Source: Tetmemena sp. SeJ-2015 (Eukaryota > Ciliophora > Spirotrichea > Sporadotrichida > Oxytrichidae). Taken from it: a stretch of 15,106 nucleotides of DNA. This document shows positions 7,725-15,106 of the stretch, in pieces. The DNA lies in NCBI GenBank assembly GCA_027382625.1, contig JAJKFJ010024389.1:1-15106 (forward strand). Reading direction: 5' to 3'. Every line of letters starts with the position of its first letter. Position 1 is the first letter of the stretch. Below the pieces are notes generated by a model, which saw only the letters and a program-made list of their open reading frames with translations, searched no databases and was not told the DNA's origin. Position numbers and translations under genes: made by a program.

Positions 7725-10280
7725 TTAATAAAGTAAGGGAGCCACCTTATTTTTGCTGTCAGCCTCACAAAAGAAGCCACAGACCTGTAAGTCTGAAAGT
7801 GATTTTAAGGATGAGTGTTAAAACATATCAGAGTGATGTGAGGCGCTTATCTAGTTTCATTTCAGAATAATACCTTGAGCATTAATAATATGACCGTCTT
7901 TTTCATATGCCTTGAAGATGTTGCATTAAAAATTCCCAATATTTCTTGTCCTATAACTAGCCTAATACCAAACTATTCAAAAACAACAACAAAAACTGCT
8001 ATTAGCTAGAGCTTTTAGAAAGCAAAGCGACATTTTAAATTCATAAAATAAGATTCGCTTCACCTTCTCTGCTTAAGAATCTTTCTTGAAGAGAGATAAA
8101 TAAAATGCTTTCTATTTTTACTGCATATTTCTCTAGGTATCTATGCATACATCTTTACCATATATTCATTCTAATGCTCTGTGTAATTCGCTCTAGATAT
8201 GAAATTTAATGAGATTGTACTTGGTATTAACCTCATTCTCAAAACAAAATTTTATAAATTATTTATAATGATTAATTTATCAGTCGTATCTAAACTTATC
8301 CCGCTAGTTTCTTTCTATTTATCTTCACAACTTGTTTATTAATCTTTAACTCTTTTATAAAATTAGTTGCTTTAATTTTTATGATGCCCGAAAGTAGTTA
8401 TACATGAGAGAATTCAATGAAGAATAGAAGGTCGAGTGTCCTTAAACAACTGTAAATAAATACACAGATTGAGAAAATAAATCTTAAAGAAGATGTAATT
8501 ATTTGCGATATGAATATATATAGCCTATTTTTGTTTATATACTAATTTGCTTCTTTCTTGAACTTCATACTTTCGATATCTCATTCTCTATCCTCTTCTT
8601 CTATAAAATTTTAAATTAGGTAAAATAAACTTGACCATCGATGAAAGAAATAAGAATAATTGCTTTTTTCTTTCAAATAGCATTTAATGGTGTTGAATTG
8701 ATCTAATTTTGTTATATTAATGTCTGTATTCCTCACTCAATTTAATATAAAATTATATTAGGGTTCTTAAGAATTTATTTATTGAACTTTCATTACCATT
8801 TATGATATCAATAATAACATGGCCTGCTTTTATACCCTTTTCAAGCGATATTATGATACTTTTATTTATAAACTCAATCTGAAACTTTCCCTAACCATCT
8901 CGGGTTTCTTTCTTTTAATTCTATCAAGTTTTGACTAATTCGCAAAGCAAAATCTGAATGAAGCTAAAAATCACATTTGACAATTAAAATACTCTTTATA
9001 CTGTTAATCAATATCTAACTCCCATAGCTAGAAGCTTGACTAGGGCAGAAATTTATACAAAATCACCAACAACTTCGACTGGGATTTGTCTGATGATCTA
9101 AGTACGAACTCTATTGACTATCATAAGGAAGAAGCCTTATCACTTAAACATCTATCTTGAATGACATAAAGTTTCAACTATCAAAAGACCTATTCCTATT
9201 TGTTTGCTGTCATTTGCAAATAAATCTTCCAATACTTTAGAAAAGTCCTTTCCTTCATTTATGAAACTAATCCCAGGTTCTACTCGGAATTTGGTCTATC
9301 CCAATAATATAATTCTTCAATAAATTGAGGTAGAATTATTTCCTCATGATAAAAGATCAAAGAATATTCAAACAGTCAAGTTTAATCTAAACGTCCAATA
9401 TCAATTTTAGATTTTGATCATGCACAAGACTGAACATTCCATCATAAAAATTAGAAGGGTGAGTTGCTTTCAAGTTAATTAAAAATTCGGGAAGACTTTA
9501 GTTATTTCTTAGGTAGATATTTTTCTAAGAACCCATACCTTTCTGAAGGTTTGAGAAGCATGTATTCTCTCAAATAGTTAGAGGTTATCTCAGATTAAAT
9601 TTTAGCTCTATAATTCACTTTAGGAATCTAAGTATATCATGCTGAGATAAATGTAACGACCGTCCTTTGGAGTGAAGGTATGGGCTCAATCATCGTTCAA
9701 TAGTCCATAATTATTTTGAAGGCTATCTTGCCCTAAGAGTTGAAAAATCTTGAAACAATTTGCTTCATTATTTTGGCTTTGTTCAAAACAAGCTAGCTTT
9801 GAAATCTAGGTGAAGAATCTCTCAAAAGCTTAAACTCATCTAATTTAAGAATCCTTTCAAGGTCATAATCGAGAAACAGGAGTATCATCTTTGCCTTGTC
9901 CATTAATTCAGGATGTTCAGCTCCCTCATATAAAGAAGGTCGGCCACTCTTTCTGAGGATGAAATCTTTGCCGTCTGCCTCTTCACTTTAAATTTGCTAG
10001 ATCACTGAAGGCACATTGTCAGACTAGACTTGAGGTCACGTTGATCTTTACTCTTTAATCTCTTCCTTATTCGAGTTGAAGTCGTGAGACTCCTTGAGAG
10101 CAGTTTGGCAAAAATAATTGTGGCGATCTTTAAAATTTTAATTGGTGCTTAAATAAACTTACTTAAAACTTAAATATACTAAAAGTTAAATAAACTTAAT
10201 TAGCCTTTTATACTGTTAGTTTGAGTTAAAACAATTTAATGATAACCATTATTGAGTAAAACATGCGATTCAGTTTCCAT
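7725..10280 (-). CDS. Large helical protein with an EF-hand-like loop, about 789 aa
   Basis: ATG 10280 starts METESHVLLNNGYHQIVLTQ. Introns: GTTTATTTAACTTTTAG (10179-10195), GTAAGTTTATTTAAG (10148-10162), GTAGAACCTGGGATTAG (9267-9283), GTACTTAGATCATCAG (9090-9105), GTTAGGGAAAGTTTCAG (8879-8895), a 22-nt one (8766-8787), a 58-nt one (8238-8295) and a 24-nt one (7973-7996). Nine exons total exactly 790 codons. Residues 127-139, DYDLERILKLDEF, fit an EF-hand loop (acidic at 1, 3, 5 and 12) with Arg where Gly6 is usual; a weak second loop surrounds Gly173. The rest is helical (EEIILPQFIEELYYW; GIKAGHVIIDIINGNE; SLFYLIQNFIEEEDREW). TAA 7727-7725 is the assumed stop, 26 nt before the next ATG. If the 58-nt segment is not an intron, the gene ends at TGA 8241-8239 and 8237-7725 is separate. 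Calcium binding is inference. Confidence 0.5.
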
Positions 10281-10290
10281 ATCTCTCCAA
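10281..10290. promoter_or_regulatory. 10-bp gap between divergent start codons
   Basis: The minus ATG (10280-10278) and the plus ATG (10291-10293) are only 10 bp apart. Either transcripts start inside each other's coding region, or one start is misplaced. The next long AT-rich stretch, a more ordinary promoter candidate, is around 10140-10260 inside the minus gene model. Confidence 0.25.
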
Positions 10291-10843
10291 ATGCCTCTAG
10301 AAACTGTGAAGTTCTTTTAAATTGAAAGAGAAATGTAAATTTACATTTAGAGAGGAAGGAGAGGATAAATATTTATTATATACGGGAGCAGAAAAGGTAT
10401 CTCATACCAAAGCAAGAAACTTATATTTAAAAAAAACCGCCTGAAATGATCAATTTAAGATAATTTAAGAAACCCTAATAGATTAGAGAAAAAATAATGG
10501 TTCCCCTTTGTATGTTCCCACAATATTTTCTAAATAAGGAATTGTAAATTTTTTAACTTACTTATTCAACTTCTGGGCTACGTGCTAAAACTAGGTATTA
10601 AGACTTTTCTTATTTTGCATGAATATTTTGAGTAAAATTAGTTTTCTAGATCAAAGAACATCATTGACATATTGAAGCCTGAAGGTTTTAGAAATGGAAG
10701 TAAATGCCTAAAGAATGAAAGATGAAATAATTTTCTAACAAAACTCAACTATAATAAAACTCAAAACCCTTGTAATCAAACTCAAAGTTCATTGTCGGAA
10801 TAAACAAAACTTACAAATCGAGAGAAGATAATCTTCTTTTTGA
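10291..10843 (+). CDS. Unidentified protein, about 178 aa, one 16-nt intron
   Basis: Exon 1 (10291-10334) encodes MPLETVKFFQIERE. Removing GTAAATTTACATTTAG (10335-10350) restores frame into a strongly coding stretch, EEGEDKYLLYTGAEKVSHTK, then ARNLYLKKTAWNDQFKIIQE and RKNNGSPLYVPTIFS. Trp in KTAWND is TGA. The second half is less certain: this frame gives a coiled-coil-like LKVLEMEVNAQRMKDEI and ends at TGA 10841-10843, while another frame gives an Asn/Thr/Gln-rich stretch (LTKLNYNKTQNPCNQTQSS) ending at TGA 10861-10863, which would need a longer intron near 10600. The 3' end converges on the minus gene ending at 10889. No family recognised. Confidence 0.5.
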
Positions 10844-10888
10844 GCGAGTCTTTTTCATTTTGATATAAATTTATATTTTAACTTACCC

Positions 10889-11095
10889 TCATAAAATTTT
10901 TCCTTATTCTAATACTCAATCATACATTTTTAGATTCACTAGTAACTCGAATTTTGCTTTTAAATAAAGAGTACTTTCTAATTTTGTGCTAACAGCAGCA
11001 CTTGCATAAGAGCTCCCTGGCTCATCAAGCGTTTGTAAGACTATAAATATTTTTAATTTTTACTTATAGCTTAATGGATTACCAATAAATAACAT
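10889..11095 (-). CDS. Small unidentified protein, 68 aa
   Basis: A single frame from ATG 11095 to TGA 10891-10889. The central part is convincing: LQTLDEPGSSYASAAVSTKL, then ESTLYLKAKFELLVNLKMYD, with many GCT/GAA/GAG/GTT codons. The N-terminal dozen codons are AT-rich; a 23-nt GT...AG segment at about 11041-11063 could be an intron, in which case the gene has an additional upstream exon. The 3' end lies 45 bp from the stop of the plus gene on its left. An internal TGA eight codons before the end reads as Trp (YDWVLEQ). Function unknown. Confidence 0.45.
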
Positions 11096-11222
11096 ATTCA
11101 ATATATTACAGCCCCTTGAAAAGTGAATATACAAGAAATGCTTCAGAGATGGTGAGATTAAGGAGGACGACATTCTACACTTCAATCTTTAAAAGATAAA
11201 ATTGAGAGGTTAGAATCCGAGG

Positions 11223-11408
11223 ATGAATGATATATTAATAATAGAACTTGAGAAGTCTTTTTCTTTCATAGAAGCTGCTTGTAATAAATTTATGGTATTA
11301 AACCCACTTATAAGAAATATTCAGTTAGTTACTCTCTCTATTACTTATTTTAGAAGAGTTGCAACAACAATCAGTATAAAGACATTATATTTTCCTATTT
11401 ATTTATAA
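11223..11408 (+). CDS. Possible small protein or exon, 61 aa
   Basis: ATG 11223 to TAA 11406-11408 encodes MNDILIIELEKSFSFIEAAC and ITYFRRVATTISIKTL, with good first-position G bias. Upstream sequence 11138-11220 also looks coding in other frames: ATG 11138 leads to a helical LQSLKDKIER that would join this exon if a 13-nt GT...AG segment near 11208-11220 were removed, shorter than any other intron proposed here. Downstream, the frame continues past TAA with plausible sequence (GDCHLLQNMDMELGLASRYT), so this may instead be an exon of the membrane protein gene at 11519. Low confidence as a separate gene. Confidence 0.3.
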   Translation: MNDILIIELEKSFSFIEAACNKFMVLNPLIRNIQLVTLSITYFRRVATTISIKTLYFPIYL

Positions 11409-11518
11409 TATCATCATGGTGATTGTCATCTACTTTAAAATATGGACATGGAATTAGGGTTGGCAAGCAGATACACACCAATATTCAACTATTCCTTCAC
11501 TTTTATATCTTTAAAATA

Positions 11519-12167
11519 ATGATATTGGATCCTATAGCACTTGCTTATTGCGTATCCTAGTGTGATAGTTTTATTTTAACATCACATAAAATATTTTCAA
11601 ATAAAATTTAATTAGAAGAACCTCAAGCTTACTTATTCCTTTCTTTACACTTTAAGAGCTCAACTTTTAAATTTGTATTATTTCTATTGATTATTTAAAG
11701 TATTGAATTTTTATTGATAGCTGCAGCAGAAAGAATAGCGAAAGCAAGGATACAAGGTAACCAAACGTAAATTATGTTGTTAGAAGTTGGGAATAGCATT
11801 TGTAATTGGTTGGCAGGTCTGAATATGATACTAGAAGGCAGAGAAGCAAAGCTGACTCTTCAAAGGACTATTACTCTTCTAGATATATTTAGACTACTAA
11901 CCTATGCGATATTTTTAACACCAATTTACGTTTTAGATTTGCTTTTTTAAGAAAATAAGTAAGAGTGATTTTGAGTTAAATAAAAAGTTGAAAGCAATAG
12001 TCTCAAAGCGAGTAGAGCAAAAGCAGGCTGAATATGCTGAACTACCCTTTATTATTTTCTATCCTTCTTTTTTGGGCATTCACAGTATTCAACTCTTTAA
12101 AAAGAAATTGGTTTTGCCAGTAAAGGAGAAAATATAATAAATATTATACTATCTTTTAACAACATGA
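11519..12167 (+). CDS. Membrane-associated protein, 208 aa, one 22-nt intron
   Basis: Exon 1 (11519-11929, 137 codons) starts MILDPIALAYCVSQCDSFIL. It has a hydrophobic stretch at about residues 50-70 (FKFVLFLLIIQSIEFLLIAA), an amphipathic stretch (AERIAKARIQGNQTQ), a segment with GNSICNWLAGLNMILEGREA, and a second hydrophobic stretch near residues 119-136 (LLDIFRLLTYAIFLTPIY). A 22-nt intron (11930-11951) joins to exon 2 (11952-12167): SKSDFELNKKLKAIVSKRVE, then ELPFIIFYPSFLGIHSI, ending in TGA 12165-12167. The two exons total exactly 209 codons. Probably two to three membrane passes. I do not recognise the family. The gene may have additional 5' exons near 11223. Confidence 0.55.
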
Positions 12168-12336
12168 TAGTCTAACACTAAGTCAAATATTCAATGGTTA
12201 CCAGAGCCATTTACTAGGTCTGGATAGACACACCTTACACAGGCATTCTTAAGTCTATTGGCTAAACACCTACTATCTGCTTGCTTGTGTAGCACAATAT
12301 CCACTATATTCTCTGAAATCTCTCAGTCAATAGTGC

Positions 12337-12903
12337 TCAGGTACTAAGTTCTGGGAATGGCTGGTGGTACAGCTTTGAGAGTCCTTTGGAGCAGTTCTCT
12401 TTATTCTACTTCCAATTGTACTTTTCTTGAATGGAGCACTTCTTAAAAGTTTAACTATATAATTCAAATATATACTTTTTTTAGTCTTATACTTATTCTC
12501 TCGAATGCTTATCTCTACTCCAGTCATGGTTATATATGGAAGGTACTAGAAACAACTTACGTAACAAGCAATTGTCATAAAAGGAAGGCAAGGGAGTTGC
12601 TATAAACATCTATTCGAATTCTAAGGAGAGTTGATCCTTCTGCTATAAATTTAAAGTTTAATTTTGAGTAATTTAATGACCTTACTTTTGATAATACTTG
12701 CTCTTGTAGCAGAGGTACTCAGAAACTCTCTCAAGAGCATTTACAGTGATTGGCAAAGCAATTTCATCTTAAAGCGATTCAATAAATTCTAGCTTATCAA
12801 TGATACCACCCATGAGAGCTCTGCTTTTGCATAAGATTAAGTGCGACAAAGCTACTTCACAGCCAGCTGCACTTGCCCAAGCAACACTACTCAGTCTCCC
12901 CAT
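12337..12903 (-). CDS. Unidentified protein, 177 aa, two introns of 3n length
   Basis: ATG 12903 starts MGRLSSVAWASAAGCEVALS, followed by HLILCKSRALMGGIIDKLEF and DEIALPITVNALERVSEYLC, with very strong first-position G bias. Introns GTAAGTTGTTTCTAG (12546-12560, 15 nt) and GTATAAGACTAAAAAAAG (12475-12492, 18 nt) are both multiples of three, so skipping their removal would not break the frame. Later residues include SFYDNCLLLPSIYNHDWSRD and KYNWKQNKENCSKGLSKLYH, ending in TGA 12339-12337. The frame continues past this TGA with plausible sequence to about 12200, so a longer product is possible. A hydrophobic plus-strand reading across 12170-12540 is treated as its antisense shadow. Family unknown. 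Confidence 0.55.
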
Positions 12904-12977
12904 GTATCAACCAATAAATCAAAAATTTAAATTATATTATTTCCACTCCTTTAGTTAGCACTAAATTTGAGAGAGTC

Positions 12978-13533
12978 ATGCTGGTATTTCCAAGTGTACT
13001 TATATATTCAGAGGAGCAATCAAAAATCACAGAAGGAATATACAATTATTCAAATGAGCGCATAGGAGTGTGCCTTAAAGTATTCAGTGGAGTAAGGGTA
13101 GGATATATGGCTGCTGACATAGGCATGCTTTTAACAGAAAGCCAGAGTGATAGAAACAGATTCAAGAGAGTTCATAGAAGTATTTAAAGAATTTAAAATT
13201 ATAGATATAAAATTATGACTGATATTTTAAGTGTATTTTGGAGAATACTACTGCAAATACCATCGACTATCGACTCATGGAATACACTTGATGCAAATAT
13301 TAAATACTAATAGCAATGCCTTCAAGTACACTTGAAACATACTATTTTCATTGCTTGCATAGCTTGCCGATTGAAGTCTGAAGAAAGGTATAGAAGAGTT
13401 AGAATTGTATAGGTTTAATTTAAATGCTTTTCTAGACCAGTATTAATGTTAATTAAATAAAATTCAAAGTAGAATCAGTAGTTTTAAATTTAACAATTAT
13501 TAACATTGTCAATATAGATTAGGCAATAGTTGA
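12978..13533 (+). CDS. Unidentified protein, 177 aa, one 22-nt intron
   Basis: Exon 1 (12978-13146) encodes MLVFPSVLIYSEEQSKITEG, IYNYSNERIGVCLKVFSGVR and VGYMAADIGMLLTESQ. A 22-nt GT...AG intron (13147-13168) joins to KFIEVFKEFKIIDIKLW, later IHLMQILNTNSNAFKYTW and KKGIEELELYRFNLNAFLDQ. Exons of 169 and 365 nt total 178 codons, ending at TGA 13531-13533. Three earlier in-frame TGAs read as Trp. The gene is head-to-head with the minus gene at 12903 (74 bp between starts) and its stop lies 32 bp from that of the convergent minus gene. No family recognised; mixed alpha/beta by appearance. Confidence 0.55.
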
Positions 13534-13565
13534 GGTATGAATTCGGAATTCGAAGTAATACAAAG

Positions 13566-13794
13566 TCAGCATCTCAAATACTCTGTGTATCACTTTATCA
13601 TTTGTAAATATTCTAACTCGAATACCTTGTTAATCCTGTCCTAAGCCTTTCCAATACTCTCTTGAATATTTATCAATACTGCTCTTATTTCACGCTTATA
13701 CTATATAAATGCTTTATAACACTATTTATATTTTTAAAATTAGTATTATATTTCCTTATTTTTTACTGAAAGACTTTAGTTAAATACTTATCAT
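13566..13794 (-). CDS. Small unidentified helical protein, 68 aa, one 22-nt intron
   Basis: Exon 1 (13794-13723) starts MISIQLKSFSKKQGN; exon 2 (13700-13566) reads YKREIRAVLINIQESIGKAQ, DRINKVFELEYLQMIKWYTE, YLRC and ends at TGA 13568-13566. The 22-nt intron (13701-13722) begins GTGTTATAAAG and ends ATATAG. Exons total 69 codons. A TGA eight codons before the stop reads as Trp (IKWYT), so two TGAs close together would have opposite meanings. The product is mostly one or two amphipathic helices, possibly coiled coil. Downstream gene of a minus-strand pair, 51 bp after the preceding stop. Confidence 0.5.
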
Positions 13795-13844
13795 CAAAGA
13801 GATAGCAAAAATATATAAAGAAGCAAACAAAAAAATAGTTCTAT

Positions 13845-14533
13845 TCAATATTTATAACTTGTATTATCCCAATCTCTCAAAGTGAGAGATGGAGTTAGCA
13901 AAGGAGAAATGTGCGGGGCTAATTACACATAAATAGACTTGAAAGAGTCATTAGGCCTGGCTTTGGGAATTAAGGCTGATTAGATGCCTCCCTGCTCACT
14001 TGTCTGCTTAGCCAGTGATTCCAGGTGGTCCTCGTTCAGGAAGGTTCTATTCTTAATCCTCCGCTTCTCAACTTAGTGGCTAATTATAGCATCTCTTCTT
14101 TTAAGAATGGCAGTGTTGGATTTGTGATTTTGCATACCTTTGAACCAGTGGTTATAGATACGACACGGTCTCTGTGAACTACTAAATGAAGAGTGGGGCC
14201 ATGATTTTTAATTTTTAATAATTTATTTAAAAACAAAATCGAACTAGGGTGTGAGAAGACTGAGAAGAGCACTCTTATACTCACTGAGGACTATGGCCAT
14301 TCTCCTCAACTTATCTCTTCAAGACATCATGCACCTCTCTCTCAAGACTCCAGCTCCCTCTTCGTAGGCGTAGCCTAGCCGACCCTCCTCACAACACCAT
14401 ATCTCAAATAATTTCAAGGCCGAATGAATTTACTCCCTCAGTCATACCTTTATCTTCGAGCACCGCCGGCTCGCCAAACATGCAATTGGGACACTCCTAG
14501 TCTTTTCTCAAGGGCCTTCCTTATACCCGACAT
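13845..14533 (-). CDS. Unidentified basic protein, about 210-220 aa
   Basis: The main frame (about 14447-13845) encodes LREQIHSALKLFEIWCCEEG, RLGYAYEEGAGVLRERCMMS, WRDKLRRMAIVLSEYKSALL, a basic stretch AILKRRDAIISHQVEKRRIK, and FLNEDHLESLAKQTSEQGG, ending in TGA 13847-13845. The 5' end is unresolved. One model starts at ATG 14533 (MSGIRKALEKRLGVSQLH) with a 26-nt, GC-rich intron at 14453-14478. Another starts at ATG 14481 with GTGCTCGAAGATAAAG (14448-14463) removed; its frame extends upstream through a CPNC motif (DQECPNCMFGEPAV) that could be half of a zinc ribbon. The basic segment loosely recalls a DNA- or RNA-binding helix, but I cannot name a family. Confidence 0.45.
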
Positions 14534-14683
14534 TGAATTGTTCAGCTAATTTTTAAACTAATTCACACGTACTAAACAAGTTATATTTTGGCATTTGGTT
14601 AGCCAACCAATCTTTATTTTAAAAGTTCATTGCTTAGGAAATAAGAATTCGAATTAATATTTAACGGAGTCTTGACGAAGTAC
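14534..14683. promoter_or_regulatory. Divergent intergenic region
   Basis: 150 bp between the minus start (14533) and plus start (14684). AT-rich with no obvious repeat. The plus gene's frame is open through its right part, so the plus start could be further upstream. Shared promoter role inferred from arrangement only. Confidence 0.3.
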
Positions 14684-15106
14684 ATGTCCAGCACATACAA
14701 CGGGGTAGAAGAAAGTCCTTTAGGAGATCTCGAATATTAACAGATCTCATTGGCTAAGTTTGTAAGTATCAATACCGACTGTCTCTCGACTAATCTCAAT
14801 TAAGAGAAGGCTTTGCAGTCATGAGAGGCAATACTTTCTGCTAAATTTCTGTAAATATTCTGTGATATCTTAAGCTTGGGTTATCAAATTTCCTCTCTTT
14901 CAAGAGGCTTAATCGAGGTAATTGAGATAGTCAGATTTTCCTTGACTCTCCCACTCAAAACCCCATAATATGATAAGACAGTGAAAATAAGTTGTGTATA
15001 ATTAATTTCTTTATTAATACTTATAATCATGCGAGTCAAACGCGAAATTACTCAAAAATAACTACATGATCCATCCTATCTCAGTTTCATTTTGACTCTA
15101 AGGTAT
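14684..15106 (+). CDS. Unidentified protein, 3' end cut by the window edge
   Basis: ATG 14684 opens a frame of 141 codons to the window end: MSSTYNGVEESPLGDLEYQQ, ISLAKFVSINTDCLSTNLNQ, EKALQSWEAILSAKFLQIFC, then SSLSRGLIEVIEIVRFSLTL and TPQYDKTVKIS. TAA reads as Gln three or more times and TGA once as Trp (LQSWEAI). First-position G bias is clear up to about 14960. After that the sequence becomes AT-rich and hydrophobic (LISLLILIIMRVKREITQ), which may be a membrane helix or an intron not recognised. No family recognised. Confidence 0.5.

Noticed and set aside
7973..7996. A-rich repeat (AAC)n as a microsatellite
   Set aside because: Too short to be a notable repeat; it falls in a proposed 24-nt in-frame intron.
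12168..12540. Plus-strand polytopic membrane protein (runs such as LFILLPIVLFLNGALL)
   Set aside because: The opposite strand carries a purine-richer, charged coding frame with two clean introns. Antisense of Lys/Glu-rich codons gives Leu/Phe-rich sequence, so this is taken as a shadow.
13534..13665. Continuation of the plus gene beyond TGA 13533
   Set aside because: The minus strand here encodes a convincing helical protein (NIQESIGKAQDRINKVFELE), so the plus reading is antisense to it and the gene is ended at 13533.
1..15106. Oxytricha-type germline DNA with scrambled segments, or a Euplotes or Mesodinium code
   Set aside because: Exons run in linear order with GT...AG joins rather than pointer repeats, and no C4A4 telomere-like element was seen. 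TAA is sense, unlike Euplotes, and fits Gln in a Gln/Glu-rich tract rather than the Tyr of Mesodinium.

Overview
This window reads as nuclear DNA of a ciliate with a fully reassigned genetic code. It is AT-rich (about one third GC, judged by eye). Under the standard code no reading frame stays open beyond about 80 codons. When TAA and TAG are read as Gln and TGA as Trp, coherent proteins appear on both strands. The clearest proof is an acidic protein at 5.7-6.2 kb, where in-frame TAA and TAG sit among GAG/GAT/CAG codons and TGA occupies the same place in two copies of an EFTH motif. The reading frames join only if very short GT...AG introns are removed, mostly 14-24 nt with a preference for 16, 17, 19 and 22. 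Both traits point to karyorelictean ciliates (code 27) or a Condylostoma-like heterotrich (code 28). Several convergent genes end cleanly only at TAA or TAG, which favours the second: all three stops used both as sense and as termination. No telomere repeat, tRNA, rRNA, CRISPR or bacterial operon structure was seen.

Layout, left to right. 1-4.2 kb: nine small genes alternating in strand, so promoters are shared between divergent neighbours and 3' ends converge with gaps of 0 to about 95 bp. 4.2-10.3 kb: four genes in tandem on the minus strand, read right to left: a long protein with an EF-hand-like loop (7725-10280), an unidentified 401-aa protein (6434-7698), an acidic protein whose C-terminus resembles the A domain of GINS subunit SLD5 (4999-6396), and an unidentified 196-aa protein (4213-4869). 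10.3-15.1 kb: alternating small genes again, the last running off the right edge.

Method and limits. In this code every frame is open, so frames were chosen by hand from three cues: G enriched at codon position 1 and depleted at position 2, purine-rich coding strand, and closure of frames by plausible GT...AG introns. Most exon sets close to an exact multiple of three between an ATG and a terminator, but since frames were chosen for consistency this is weak support. Most products have no recognised family; only the EF-hand-like loop and the SLD5-like segment gave a family hint. Start codons and the longer introns are the least certain parts. RNA-seq would settle nearly all of it.
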